The translations under genes and the position numbers were made by a program. This document shows positions 42,561 through 51,423 of a stretch of DNA of 64,000 nt, in pieces. A model generated the notes under the pieces. The model was not told the DNA's origin. It did not search any database and saw only the letters and a program-made list of their open reading frames with translations. Source of the stretch: CAZDET01 sp964504335 (GTDB taxonomy: Bacteria > Bacteroidota > Bacteroidia > Chitinophagales > Saprospiraceae); the NCBI GenBank assembly GCA_964504335.1, contig CAZDET010000001.1, positions 62,001 to 126,000 of the forward strand, in the 5' to 3' direction. Position 1 is the first letter of the stretch; each line of letters opens with the position of its first letter.

Positions 42561-44018
42561 CTATTTTCCGGTGGCCTTGTCTACTATTGTAAACTTGAAA
42601 TTGTCGTTCCAGTAAAGCACTAGTGCCCCATCTTCAGTATCGAACCTGAAACCGTCTTCGTTGTCGATATCGATGAATTCCGTTTCGCTTAGTGCCCGCG
42701 GGTACCGAATCTCTCCATCGTTAGGATCATGTACTACCAACCGATCCTCTTCGAGCCGAATGGTAATGAAGTAATCACCGATGCCGTCAACTTGCTCCGT
42801 GTACTGGTAGGTGCCCGTGAATTTTTCTAATTGGGCAGGTGTCATCGCTAGTAACTCGATCTCACGCGGCTTCAATAGTTCCCAACCATATTCCTCTCCA
42901 ATGGCCACTTCGATTTCTTGCAGTAGAGAATACCCCTGATCGGCATTAGCCATAATCACCACTCCGCTATTTTGAAGCGCATCGGCCACCAGATGGCACT
43001 TAAAGCCGGCATTACTCCCTCCGTGCGAAAACTGTAGCGTGTCCGGCCGCCGGTATACGCCAACTCCTAATCCGTAGCCGTTTTTGACTTCAGTGAGCAT
43101 GCTATCTACGAGCGCGGAGGCCAGCACTCCCTCCCCTCCGTTTACAATCTTGGATAGCTCGATTGCGAAGGCGGCCAGATCCGAAGGGGTCGTCCAAAGC
43201 CCGGCGGCAGCAAGTTCTGGGTAGTTGTGCCATTTGCCCTCGATCATCTTTCCCTGGCTGTCGTAGGCGGCACTTGCTCCATTGTGCCGCTCTGCCGGAA
43301 GGGGATGTAAGAAGCCACTGTGCTTCATGCCGATGGGTTCGAGTACCTGCTCTTGGGCAAACTGGGCAAACGGCTGCCCACTGACGTCCTCTACCAACTG
43401 CTGCATAATCGTGAAGCCCCCGCCCGAGTAGCGCCACTTGCTTCCTGGTAGTGTATCTACCCGAATGGGGTCCGTATTGCCTTTACCGTCCAGCACATCG
43501 ACAGTAGAAGGGAAAACCATGTCCTGGGTATAGCCAGGAAATCCGTGCACCGTAACTCCACCGGTATGACTCAGCAAATGCCGTAAGGTGACAGGCTGCT
43601 GCCGGGTGTACTTATTTCCAGGGAGTTTCCAGCTCGTCAGGTACTCATTGACGTCCGTGTTTAGGTCCACCTTTCCGGCTTCCACCAATTTGAGCGCAGC
43701 CAACGCCGCCACCGGCTTGCTAATAGAAGCTGCCTGAAACAAGGTCGCATTGGTCACCGGCTTCACCATCTGGGTATCAGCCAGGCCGTAACTTTTCGCC
43801 CAATGGAGTTGTCCATCCTTAAATACGGCAATACTCAGCCCGGGCACCCGGTAATGACGCATTCGCTCTTCGAGCGGGAAAGTCGGCGTAGTTTCTCCTT
43901 TTACTCGAAGAACGCGCTGGATGCGCTGCTCAATTCTGGCAATCTCGGCTTCCGGAGCTTGGGCGCTGAGGCCAATGGCTACCAAGACTAAGGCAAATAG
44001 TAGAATGGATCGGATCAT
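42561..44018 (-). CDS. Serine hydrolase of the beta-lactamase/CubicO family
   Basis: 485 residues from the ATG at 44018 (MIRSILLFALVLVAIGLSAQ signal peptide). The catalytic SxxK is QAASISKPVAA, the second element is RYSGGGF in the YxN position, and the third is HGGSNAG. A C-terminal lipocalin-like domain (KFTGTYQYTEQVDGIGDYF) follows. These enzymes are usually peptidases or esterases in the periplasm rather than true beta-lactamases. It is divergent from the amidase gene. Confidence 0.9.
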   Translation of the reverse strand: MIRSILLFALVLVAIGLSAQAPEAEIARIEQRIQRVLRVKGETTPTFPLEERMRHYRVPGLSIAVFKDGQLHWAKSYGLADTQMVKPVTNATLFQAASISKPVAALAALKLVEAGKVDLNTDVNEYLTSWKLPGNKYTRQQPVTLRHLLSHTGGVTVHGFPGYTQDMVFPSTVDVLDGKGNTDPIRVDTLPGSKWRYSGGGFTIMQQLVEDVSGQPFAQFAQEQVLEPIGMKHSGFLHPLPAERHNGASAAYDSQGKMIEGKWHNYPELAAAGLWTTPSDLAAFAIELSKIVNGGEGVLASALVDSMLTEVKNGYGLGVGVYRRPDTLQFSHGGSNAGFKCHLVADALQNSGVVIMANADQGYSLLQEIEVAIGEEYGWELLKPREIELLAMTPAQLEKFTGTYQYTEQVDGIGDYFITIRLEEDRLVVHDPNDGEIRYPRALSETEFIDIDNEDGFRFDTEDGALVLYWNDNFKFTIVDKATGK

Positions 44019-44124
44019 GGCAAGTGATTTTTGCTCTTCCGAAGATAAAGGCGTGTTTAGAATTCTTCTCGCTAATTTCACTCGTGCGGCCGGATAACCG
44101 GCCCGGTTCCTAAAGCGGAATTTT

Positions 44125-44970
44125 ATGAATAGGTTAATTCCTCTTTTATTTCTTGTGGCGTATTTCACCATTGCCTGTTGCAGACAGGTATCGGCCTGTA
44201 CCGTTGTAATCGGCTGGCAGGGTGATCGGGTCTTGGTTGGCAACAACGAAGACTGGTACGATCTCGATGCCAAATACTGGTTCGAACCCCGCGGTGGGGA
44301 AGTGCGCTACGGAGCCGTATTTTTCGGATTTCGCAAGGATAAACAATTCGCGCAGGGCGGAATGAACGAAGCGGGGCTGTTCTTCGACGGCCTTTACATC
44401 GATAAAGTAAAGCTCAAAAAAGAAACCCGCCTGGGGCGGAAAGCCGCAAAAGTGCACGTATTTAAGGAAATGCTTCACCGAGCCGCAACCGTAGACGAGG
44501 CCCTCGAGTATCTGTCGCAATTTTTTATCCCTTTTATCAAATCTGCCCAGATCGTCATTGCCGATCGGCACGGTGATTATGCCATCCTCAACGTCAATGG
44601 GATTACCCGTCGCCGACTGGAAGCAGAACAGTACGTCGTCATCAGTAATTTTCCCGCCGAACAGGGCCGCCCAGCTCCCGGCACCCTTCCCGAGTACGAT
44701 CAAGCCTGCCGGCTGATGGAAACGAACGACTCGCTATCCCAAAAAACGATCGTAGAGGTACTCGATCTCACGCACCAACAAGGCGAAGTAAAAAGCATTT
44801 ACTCCAACGTGTTTGACCTGAGCAACCAGATGATTCACAACTATTACTTATTCGACTTCGAAAGTCCCGACATCATCGACTTGAAGCAAGCACTGAAGCA
44901 AGCAGCTCAGACCCTCTACTTTCGGGAATTGTTCCCAGTGCGCTACGCAGAGTTCGTTGAACCGGACTGA
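44125..44970 (+). CDS. Ntn-type linear amide hydrolase (choloylglycine/C45-like)
   Basis: 281 residues. A signal sequence ends at VSA and the following cysteine (CTVVIGWQGDRVLVGNNEDW) is placed as the N-terminal nucleophile of the Ntn-hydrolase fold, with GNNEDW and GGMNEAGLFFDGLY as typical supporting motifs. Such enzymes cleave amide bonds of bile salts, acyl-homoserine lactones or acylated amines; no substrate can be chosen. If the cysteine were instead lipid-modified the protein would be inactive, which is less likely. Confidence 0.8.
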   Translation: MNRLIPLLFLVAYFTIACCRQVSACTVVIGWQGDRVLVGNNEDWYDLDAKYWFEPRGGEVRYGAVFFGFRKDKQFAQGGMNEAGLFFDGLYIDKVKLKKETRLGRKAAKVHVFKEMLHRAATVDEALEYLSQFFIPFIKSAQIVIADRHGDYAILNVNGITRRRLEAEQYVVISNFPAEQGRPAPGTLPEYDQACRLMETNDSLSQKTIVEVLDLTHQQGEVKSIYSNVFDLSNQMIHNYYLFDFESPDIIDLKQALKQAAQTLYFRELFPVRYAEFVEPD

Positions 44971-45012
44971 GCAAGTACTGACAATAATTTAACATTAGAA
45001 ATCTACAAAATA

Positions 45013-45020
45013 TAATTTTG
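45013..45020 (+). promoter_or_regulatory. -7 box upstream of the peroxiredoxin gene
   Basis: TAATTTTG, exact to TAnnTTTG, with TTTA 21 bp upstream. A leader of about 190 nt would result; it holds a perfect palindrome GTATTTT-TTG-AAAATAC (45091-45107). A second weaker box TAGTATTG (45177-45184) could give a short leader. Confidence 0.45.
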
Positions 45021-45213
45021 CGCCTACCCGCTTATCATTTCCGATTTTGCCCGGAATAGGGGGCAAACCCACGTTTGTTCTATTTTTTCAGTATTTTTTG
45101 AAAATACGTCCAAATATTCATCCGCTCTGCTGCCGGCGGGGCAAAACCAACAGAATTTTCCATCGTTACCAAGGTCTAGTATTGAAATTCTCTCTGCATT
45201 AAAAGATAGACCA

Positions 45214-45783
45214 ATGGAAAAAGGTATGATTACAGTGGGCCAGCCGTTTCCGAAATTTGAGAAGCCGGCGGTAGTGAGCCTCGAAAAAGACAAGGAGTTT
45301 GAAACGCTGAGTTCCGACCTGCTCGTCAACGATGATGATGAATGGACGGTACTGTTCTGGTGGCCGAAGGACTTCACGTTCGTTTGCCCCACGGAGATTG
45401 CCGAATTCAATAAGAACTTCAGCGAATTCCGGGATCGCGATTGCCGCCTGATTGGTGCATCCACCGATTCGGAGTTCGTTCACCTTGCCTGGCGCAAGCA
45501 CCACGAAGACCTGACCGACCTGCGCTTCCCCATGCTGGCGGATACGTCCAAGTCGCTCGCGGAAAGCCTGGGTATCCTCGAACCGAATGAAAAGGTAGCT
45601 TACCGCGCCACCTTCATCATCGATCCGCAGGGTATTATTCGCTGGGTTTGCGTAAACGACTTAAATGTGGGTCGTAACGTCGCCGAAGTGATTCGCGTAC
45701 TCGACGCGCTCCAAACGGATGAACTGTGCCCCTGCAACTGGGAAAAGGGTGCTGCTACCCTTTCCGAGGCACAGGTCAACTAA
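45214..45783 (+). CDS. ahpC: AhpC-type peroxiredoxin
   Basis: Reduces hydrogen peroxide, alkyl hydroperoxides and peroxynitrite. 189 residues. Peroxidatic Cys58 lies in FTFVCPTE; Cys172 and Cys174 lie in LCPCNW, the same three-cysteine arrangement as mycobacterial AhpC, which is reduced by AhpD. The next gene is AhpD-like, 65 bp away, supporting that pairing. Confidence 0.93.
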   Translation: MEKGMITVGQPFPKFEKPAVVSLEKDKEFETLSSDLLVNDDDEWTVLFWWPKDFTFVCPTEIAEFNKNFSEFRDRDCRLIGASTDSEFVHLAWRKHHEDLTDLRFPMLADTSKSLAESLGILEPNEKVAYRATFIIDPQGIIRWVCVNDLNVGRNVAEVIRVLDALQTDELCPCNWEKGAATLSEAQVN

Positions 45784-45848
45784 TAAGCTCTTTCAATACA
45801 TAGGGGATCGGCGCGGTGGCGTCGGTCCCTTTTCCAAAAAGAACAACT

Positions 45849-46433
45849 ATGGTTCAGTATAGCGAAACCAGCCTGGAATTATTCGAAGATTTGGGGCTCC
45901 CTTCCGACTATTCAAATACAGCCCTCGAACTACTCGAACGGGGCGAATCGCGCTTCATTCGCGACCTGCGGGTAAATGTAAAAAACGTGCTGGCTTCTGA
46001 TCACCTCAGCGAGAAGGAGACCGCTCTCACGGGCCTGGCCATTGCCGTCAATCAAAACAACGAGGCGCTACGCCAGTTCTTCCGCAACCGCGCCAGTGAT
46101 CTCGGAGCTACCGACGCCGAAATTGGTGAAGCCGTGGCCTGTACTGCGCTACTGGCCAGTAACAATGTCCTGTATCGCTTCCGCCACTTCAGCCCCAAGG
46201 AGAGCTATCAACAGTTTCCCGCGCGCATCAAGATGAACATCATGCGCAAGCCCGTACTTGGCAAAGAGTTCTTCGAATTGATTAGCCTCGCCGTTTCGGC
46301 CGTCAATGGCTGCGAGATGTGTGTCAATGCCCACGAAGCATCCCTGATCGAACTTGGTTCGAGTGAGGAGCGCATTTGGGACAGCGTGCGCCTCGCCAGT
46401 ACGATTGTGAGTCTGGGAAAGTTGATCTACTAA
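45849..46433 (+). CDS. AhpD-like alkylhydroperoxidase
   Basis: 194 residues from the ATG at 45849. The carboxymuconolactone decarboxylase fold carries the AhpD redox motif: Cys155 and Cys158 in NGCEMCVNAHE with His162 following. AhpD relays electrons to AhpC, and the adjacency to a mycobacterial-type AhpC makes this the likely reductant. It overlaps the end of the convergent DinB gene by four bases. Confidence 0.9.
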   Translation: MVQYSETSLELFEDLGLPSDYSNTALELLERGESRFIRDLRVNVKNVLASDHLSEKETALTGLAIAVNQNNEALRQFFRNRASDLGATDAEIGEAVACTALLASNNVLYRFRHFSPKESYQQFPARIKMNIMRKPVLGKEFFELISLAVSAVNGCEMCVNAHEASLIELGSSEERIWDSVRLASTIVSLGKLIY

Positions 46434-46972
46434 GAAAAACGCTTTTCCAGGGCGAGTCGAATGTGTGCCAGGTGGTGCTCGCAGTGCCAGGCGTACAAGC
46501 CCAGTGCCCGCTCGAGCGGTACGCTGCGATCCTGCTCCGGATGAAAGTAAGTGCGCTTCCAGTCCGCTTCTTTCATATGCCGCAGTAACACCGACCAGCG
46601 GCCGTGTACCCCTCTTAATATGTCGAGGCTAAACTGTAGCGGTGCGTTCGTCGCATCCGGCAGTTTAGCCCAAACTGCCTCCTGGTAGGGATTGATGCGC
46701 GGATCATCTTCGGTCAAGGCCAGTTTGAAGCGACTAAAAGCCATGGAATGGCTGTCGGCCAAATGGTGAATGACCTCACGGATGGTCCAACCGTCAGGGC
46801 GATAGCGGTAATTGGTTTGTGCTTCGGTGAGGGTATCGATCAGATTCACCAGTCTTCCGGGCAGCGACTCGACGGTATCCGTCCATTTGGTGCGTGCTGT
46901 GTCATCGATAACCTCAGGATATTTCGGATGAGCGATTGGAAACTTGAGTTGTTGGAGTTGTTCTTCGGTCAT
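46430..46972 (-). CDS. DinB/YfiT family putative metal-dependent hydrolase
   Basis: 180 residues of the DinB four-helix bundle. The three metal histidines sit in VIHHLADSH and WHCEHHLAHI, and the YfiT-type sequence WTIREVIHHLADSHSMAF is typical of bacillithiol/thiol-transferase-like members. Function in the cytosol is uncertain; family members act as thiol S-transferases or hydrolases. The next gene upstream is map, 12 bp away on the same strand. Confidence 0.9.
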   Translation of the reverse strand: MTEEQLQQLKFPIAHPKYPEVIDDTARTKWTDTVESLPGRLVNLIDTLTEAQTNYRYRPDGWTIREVIHHLADSHSMAFSRFKLALTEDDPRINPYQEAVWAKLPDATNAPLQFSLDILRGVHGRWSVLLRHMKEADWKRTYFHPEQDRSVPLERALGLYAWHCEHHLAHIRLALEKRFS

Positions 46973-46984
46973 ATGAGGTGGTAT

Positions 46985-47755
46985 TTACAAATTGTTCCAA
47001 ATTCCATTACAGGCGGTTAGAATAATGGGGGCGTCGTCCGTAACGACGATGGTGTGCTCGTGCTGAGCTACGTAGCCCCGGTAGTTGCCCACCAGTGTCC
47101 AGCCATCGTCCTGGGGCTCGGCTAGCGTTGATTTGGTGGAGATAAAGGTTTCTACTGCCACGACAGAATGCCGCCGGAAACGCTCCCAGTTGAACCGATT
47201 GTAGTAATTGGCAATGTCGCTGGGTGCCTCGTGCAGGCTGCGCCCGACTCCGTGCCCCGTCAAATTGCGGATCACTTCATACCCTTGTTTGCGGGCAGCC
47301 CGTTCGATCAGCCATCCGATGTGGGCAATCCGGACCCCCGTACGGATTTGATGAATGGCTTCCCATAAAATAGTCTTCGATGCCTGTACTAGTGGTTGGT
47401 GGCCTTGCTTGTCTTCGCCTAGTACGAAAGAACCTCCGTTGTCCGACCAGAAGCCTCCCAACTCTGCCGACACATCGATATTGATCAAATCACCCTCGCG
47501 AAAAACCTTATCCGTGCCGGGGATGCCGTGGGCCACTTCCTCATTGACGCTAATACAGGTCCAACCCGGAAAATCGTAAGCGACTTTCGGCGCTGAATTG
47601 GCCCCGTATTCGCGCAGGATTTTTCCGCCGTATTCATCCAATTCCCGGGCCGACATGCCCACCTGCGCGTAGGCCCGCATGCGGGCCAGTGCCACTCCCA
47701 CCGCTTCGCTGACGCGGCGCATGCCTTCTAATTCTTCCGTTCCGGTAATGGCCAT
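46985..47755 (-). CDS. map: Methionine aminopeptidase type I
   Basis: Removes the initiator methionine from nascent proteins. 256 residues. Metal ligands in order: Asp of NIDVSAELGGFWSDNGG, the second Asp of that loop, His of LTGHGVGRSLHEAP, Glu of VAVETFIS and Glu-containing QHEHTIVVTDD, all in the pita-bread arrangement. There is no zinc-finger extension. It is co-directional with the DinB gene downstream. Confidence 0.96.
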   Translation of the reverse strand: MAITGTEELEGMRRVSEAVGVALARMRAYAQVGMSARELDEYGGKILREYGANSAPKVAYDFPGWTCISVNEEVAHGIPGTDKVFREGDLINIDVSAELGGFWSDNGGSFVLGEDKQGHQPLVQASKTILWEAIHQIRTGVRIAHIGWLIERAARKQGYEVIRNLTGHGVGRSLHEAPSDIANYYNRFNWERFRRHSVVAVETFISTKSTLAEPQDDGWTLVGNYRGYVAQHEHTIVVTDDAPIILTACNGIWNNL

Positions 47756-47777
47756 ATGGTGGTAGTTTCTGGAGGTA

Positions 47778-49130
47778 TCAACGCTTTGCTTTTCCGGAAG
47801 TTCCTTTTCCTTTTAACTCCCACATTAACACCCACAGCCAGATCGTATACTCCATTCCCACCAGCCAAACCTGCTCCTGAAAGGGGTCCTGCGCGTATCC
47901 CACGTACGTCAGTGGAATAAGGGCCGACCATACAACGGGAAAACGCCACCGCGTAAACAAACACAAGACGATGGGCAACGACAAGTACCAGGGGTGTACC
48001 GTGGTGGTGCAAAGCAGGTAAAGTACGATAGCAAACAACCACCGCTGCGGCAGCCCCTCCCAGCTGCGTTTCTGCTCGAGCAGGGCCATCGCCAGAATTC
48101 CGACGGCAGCTATCCCTGCGAGCATCGGTCCGATGAATGCGATTTGATTGTAGCCCGTCCACTGGTAACCCACGAATCGCGCGAGGTAATAGAGTGAGGC
48201 ATTAAATTCAAATTTCCGAAAATATAAATCGAGACTATCGCCAAAGTTCCGAAAGAAAAACCCACTCATCAACGGCGCAAAACTCAACAATAAAACCATT
48301 CCTAAAATACCAAAAAACACCAGATTTTCTTTCCATTTCAGACGGAAAAGCAGGAAGGGTAAAAACAGTAACGAAAGCAACTTTCCGGCAATGGAAAACG
48401 CAAATGCCACTGCCGCCAACGCCCACCGCGCACCCTGCAACCAGTACATGGCCAGCACCAGGCCAAATACCATAGCGCCTTCGAAATGTAAATTTCCGCT
48501 GATCTCCACCAAAATCAGCGGATTAAGCGCATATAACAGACTGCGCGCCGGAGGCAGCGACCAGCGTTCCAGCACCCTCGGCAGCAGCCACAGCGTACCT
48601 AACTCACAGCCCACCAGGAACAGTTTCATCACCAACATGCTGCCGAACCAACTCTGTGGAGACAGCACGACTGCCGCGGCAAATACCCCCTGCGCCACGG
48701 GTGGATAAATCGTGTAGTACTCCGGAGAATTTAGAGCAGCGTACAGCTCCGGGGTGAGGCCCGGCACGGCATGCTCCGGTTCGAGGTAATAGGCCGGTAA
48801 GTGTTCGAATGGATTTAACCCCGCCACGATCAGGTGCCCGTCCCAGATGAAGCGGTAAATGTCATCCGATAGAGCAGGAAAGGCAAATACCAGTCCTACC
48901 CGAAGCCCGACGCCTACCCACCACCAAAACGTCCAGTCGCTTGCTTCCGACCGCACCAGCACCAGGCCATAGCCCAAGAATGCCAGGCCAAAAGCACCCG
49001 CGATCCACCAGCCGTCGGTTTGCTCGAGGCCGTAGCCTAGTGCGCCCGTGCCAGACACCAGCAGCAAGAGGGCGACTACCGTCGGTCCGTCGATTCGGAA
49101 TGTGCGCGTTCGTTTCAATTCGGGGCTCAC
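47778..49130 (-). CDS. GT-C type membrane glycosyltransferase
   Basis: 450 residues with about 10-12 transmembrane helices. The first extracytoplasmic loop holds FPALSDDIYRFIWDGHLI, an Asp-Asp pair typical of polyprenyl-phosphate-sugar dependent GT-C enzymes, followed by GLNPFEHLPAYY. The donor would be a polyprenyl-phosphate hexose made by a DPM1-like GT2 such as the one at 51424-52122. Acceptor unknown. An octamer repeat separates it from the Nudix gene upstream. Confidence 0.8.
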   Translation of the reverse strand: MSPELKRTRTFRIDGPTVVALLLLVSGTGALGYGLEQTDGWWIAGAFGLAFLGYGLVLVRSEASDWTFWWWVGVGLRVGLVFAFPALSDDIYRFIWDGHLIVAGLNPFEHLPAYYLEPEHAVPGLTPELYAALNSPEYYTIYPPVAQGVFAAAVVLSPQSWFGSMLVMKLFLVGCELGTLWLLPRVLERWSLPPARSLLYALNPLILVEISGNLHFEGAMVFGLVLAMYWLQGARWALAAVAFAFSIAGKLLSLLFLPFLLFRLKWKENLVFFGILGMVLLLSFAPLMSGFFFRNFGDSLDLYFRKFEFNASLYYLARFVGYQWTGYNQIAFIGPMLAGIAAVGILAMALLEQKRSWEGLPQRWLFAIVLYLLCTTTVHPWYLSLPIVLCLFTRWRFPVVWSALIPLTYVGYAQDPFQEQVWLVGMEYTIWLWVLMWELKGKGTSGKAKR

Positions 49131-49229
49131 CTAGTTGCGGGCAAGATACTTTTATTCAGCGAGTCGGGAAGGATAGGTTAAGGCCGTCTGCGACGAGGCT
49201 TTAATACGTTAATAACTTCAATTTTCATC

Positions 49230-49253
49230 CATTGGCTCATTGACTCATTGGCA
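49230..49253. repeat. Octamer repeat overlapping the Nudix stop
   Basis: CATTGGCT, CATTGACT, CATTGGCA in register. The stop codon and last codons of the Nudix gene (VPMSQ) are written in the complement of this array. Confidence 0.8.
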
Positions 49254-49689
49254 CATCGTCCAAAATCAGCGCCCGCAGCTGCGCTCCGCGCCCTCCGACC
49301 AAGGGTGGGCAATCCGCCAGGCGCACCCAGCGGTAGCGAAACAGCATCCCCGCATCTCCATCGTTGCCCGTTACGAAGTGGTCAAACTGAGCCGGAGATA
49401 CTCCCGTGAAAACTAACTGATAAAAGTGGCGGTGCTGAATACCAGGTGTCCCTATCTCTCCGTATTGGGTCATTCCCAGGTACCGTACCTCTGCAAATTC
49501 TTCCAGACCGCTTTCTTCCTTCACTTCCCGGTACAGGGCTTTTTCCAGAGGTTCTCTTATTTCTACGGTTCCGCCGGGCACCTGCCATCCTGCCTGCGGA
49601 AAATGGGGCTCGGTGAAGGTGAGTAATTCCCAGTAGCTACGTTCCCGGCGGAGGATGTAGGCGATTACTTTTTGAGTGGGTTGAAGCAT
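49237..49689 (-). CDS. Nudix hydrolase
   Basis: 150 residues with an intact Nudix box GGTVEIREPLEKALYREVKE-ESGL (G-x5-E-x7-R-E-x-x-E-E-x-G), which binds Mg2+ and cleaves nucleoside-diphosphate-linked substrates. The N-terminus VIAYILRRERSYWELLTF is the typical first strand pair. The extreme C-terminus is encoded by repeat. Substrate unknown. Confidence 0.93.
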   Translation of the reverse strand: MLQPTQKVIAYILRRERSYWELLTFTEPHFPQAGWQVPGGTVEIREPLEKALYREVKEESGLEEFAEVRYLGMTQYGEIGTPGIQHRHFYQLVFTGVSPAQFDHFVTGNDGDAGMLFRYRWVRLADCPPLVGGRGAQLRALILDDVPMSQ

Positions 49690-49847
49690 GAAGGGTTAGG
49701 TTTATTTGTGCAAAACGGATAGTACGAACGGCCGTCCGGTGGGGATAGTTCCCAGGCATCGTACCATTTCAGGGATGCCGCGAAGCCAAATCGATATCCC
49801 CACGACAGCGGGGCAATTGGCCTGACGAGCTTGCGAAAACGTTTAAA

Positions 49848-51419
49848 TCACTCACTCCCCAGCCGCCAATGCCGAACCGTAAACACAAAAATCCCCCCGT
49901 ATCCGATAGCCAGGAGTAAGTGGTAAATGAGAAACGTCGTATTCTGCACGTAGATCCCCCCGATAACGGCTGCCAGGAAGTAGAGACTTAAGAGCCCTTC
50001 GCCAACCGTTGTCCAATTGATTTTTCGGTGGAGGTACTTTCGCCGCGCAAAGCCATCCTTAAGGCTGCGAATATTGAATTTGGGCGTGCGAACGAACGAC
50101 GACTTCTTGCCGATGTAGCCCTGAATGACGGCCACCGTGTTGTGCAGCGACAGGCCCATCGACAAGGCCAGAAAGAGGGGAAAGAGCAACAAAAATTTCA
50201 GGACGGAACGCACAAAATCCTGCTCCCGGTCTTTGTTGGCAGGGCTTTGGACGTTGGCCACGTAATACACCAGAACGACCGATAGCAGCCCTACCAGGAA
50301 GTAGGCAAAGAAGTTCTTACTCAGCCCCAGCTCAATCAAGTCGCCCAGAAAAAAGAGTAGTGGTACGCTAAAGACGCCCATGGCAAAAACGAATACGTAG
50401 ACAGAGCTAGCCAGCAAGTGGCTGGAGGCATGTACCTTCTGATTGGTCGACAAGTCGCTGCGCCAAACCGTGGGTAGCATCTTGCGAGCCGTTTCGGCGC
50501 CGCCCTTCATCCAGCGGAATTGCTGGCTTTTGAGGCTATTCATCTCCACTGGCAGCTCGGCGGGAGAGCCGACTTCCTCCAGAAAGCGAATCTGCCAGCC
50601 TTTCAGCTGGGCGCGGATGCTCAAATCGAGGTCTTCGGTGAGCGTATCGGCTTCCCAGCCGCCGGCCTCGTCGATGGCCTGCCGGCGCCACACGCCGGCC
50701 GTACCATTGAATTGCAACAAGAAATCACCTTTCATCCGCCCTAACTGTTCGACGGTGAAGTGGACGTTGAGCTGTAACGCCTGCAGGCGGGTAATGAGGC
50801 TGTAGTCCTCGTTGATGTGTTCCCAGCGAGTTTGAACCACCCCCACGTTGTCGTCCTGGAAGTAGGGAATCGTCTGTTGGAGAAAATCCGGGCGTGGCAG
50901 GAAATCCGCATCGAAAATGGCGATGAACTCGCCGCGAGCGTACTCCAGGCCATCCCGGAGAGCGCCGGCCTTGAAACCCTGCCGCTTGGGACGGCGAATT
51001 TGTCGGATTTGAAACCCTTCGGCCCGGTATACTTCGACTTTTTTGCGGACGATATCTACCGTTTCGTCGGTGGAGTCGTCGAGGATGTGGATTTCGAAGG
51101 CGTTTTTCGGGTAGTCAAAAGCCGCTACCGCATCGATGAGCCGTTCGATGACGTAGAATTCGTTGTAGATGGGCAATTGGACCGTTACGAAGGGCCATTC
51201 CTCCGGGTCGGCGGCCGCATCTTCCGGGGCTTCGCGGCCGTCGGGCAGTGCCAGCACGCGCCGACGCGCGGCGCGGCGGCCCAGTACGGAGCGCTGCCGC
51301 TCGGGCTTCGTCTGCCTGCGATAATGGTACAGTAAGCTGAACTGCATGACGCAGTAGAGCGTCACGTAGAGCAAGGTCAGCGTGTAGATTCCCAAAACGA
51401 GATAGGCTAGAATCGTCAT
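49848..51419 (-). CDS. Processive family 2 glycosyltransferase (cellulose synthase-like)
   Basis: 523 residues from the ATG at 51419 (MTILAYLVLGIYTLTLLYV), giving an N-terminal helix, a cytosolic GT-A domain and at least four C-terminal helices. All catalytic signatures are present: DDSTDET, IFDADFLP (DxD), LTEDLDLS (TED) and SQQFRWMKG (QxxRW). The protein polymerises or transfers sugars from nucleotide donors at the inner membrane, resembling glucomannan/cellulose-synthase-like bacterial proteins. The DPM1-like gene upstream ends four bases before its start, so the two are one operon. Confidence 0.9.
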   Translation of the reverse strand: MTILAYLVLGIYTLTLLYVTLYCVMQFSLLYHYRRQTKPERQRSVLGRRAARRRVLALPDGREAPEDAAADPEEWPFVTVQLPIYNEFYVIERLIDAVAAFDYPKNAFEIHILDDSTDETVDIVRKKVEVYRAEGFQIRQIRRPKRQGFKAGALRDGLEYARGEFIAIFDADFLPRPDFLQQTIPYFQDDNVGVVQTRWEHINEDYSLITRLQALQLNVHFTVEQLGRMKGDFLLQFNGTAGVWRRQAIDEAGGWEADTLTEDLDLSIRAQLKGWQIRFLEEVGSPAELPVEMNSLKSQQFRWMKGGAETARKMLPTVWRSDLSTNQKVHASSHLLASSVYVFVFAMGVFSVPLLFFLGDLIELGLSKNFFAYFLVGLLSVVLVYYVANVQSPANKDREQDFVRSVLKFLLLFPLFLALSMGLSLHNTVAVIQGYIGKKSSFVRTPKFNIRSLKDGFARRKYLHRKINWTTVGEGLLSLYFLAAVIGGIYVQNTTFLIYHLLLAIGYGGIFVFTVRHWRLGSE

Positions 51420-51423
51420 ATCG

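Noticed and set aside
42561..44018. Antibiotic-resistance beta-lactamase
   Set aside because: The SxxK, YSG and HGG pattern with a lipocalin-like tail is that of CubicO-type hydrolases; no resistance function can be inferred.
44019..44273. N-terminal extension of the serine hydrolase
   Set aside because: It overlaps the divergent amidase gene and precedes a complete signal peptide at 44018.
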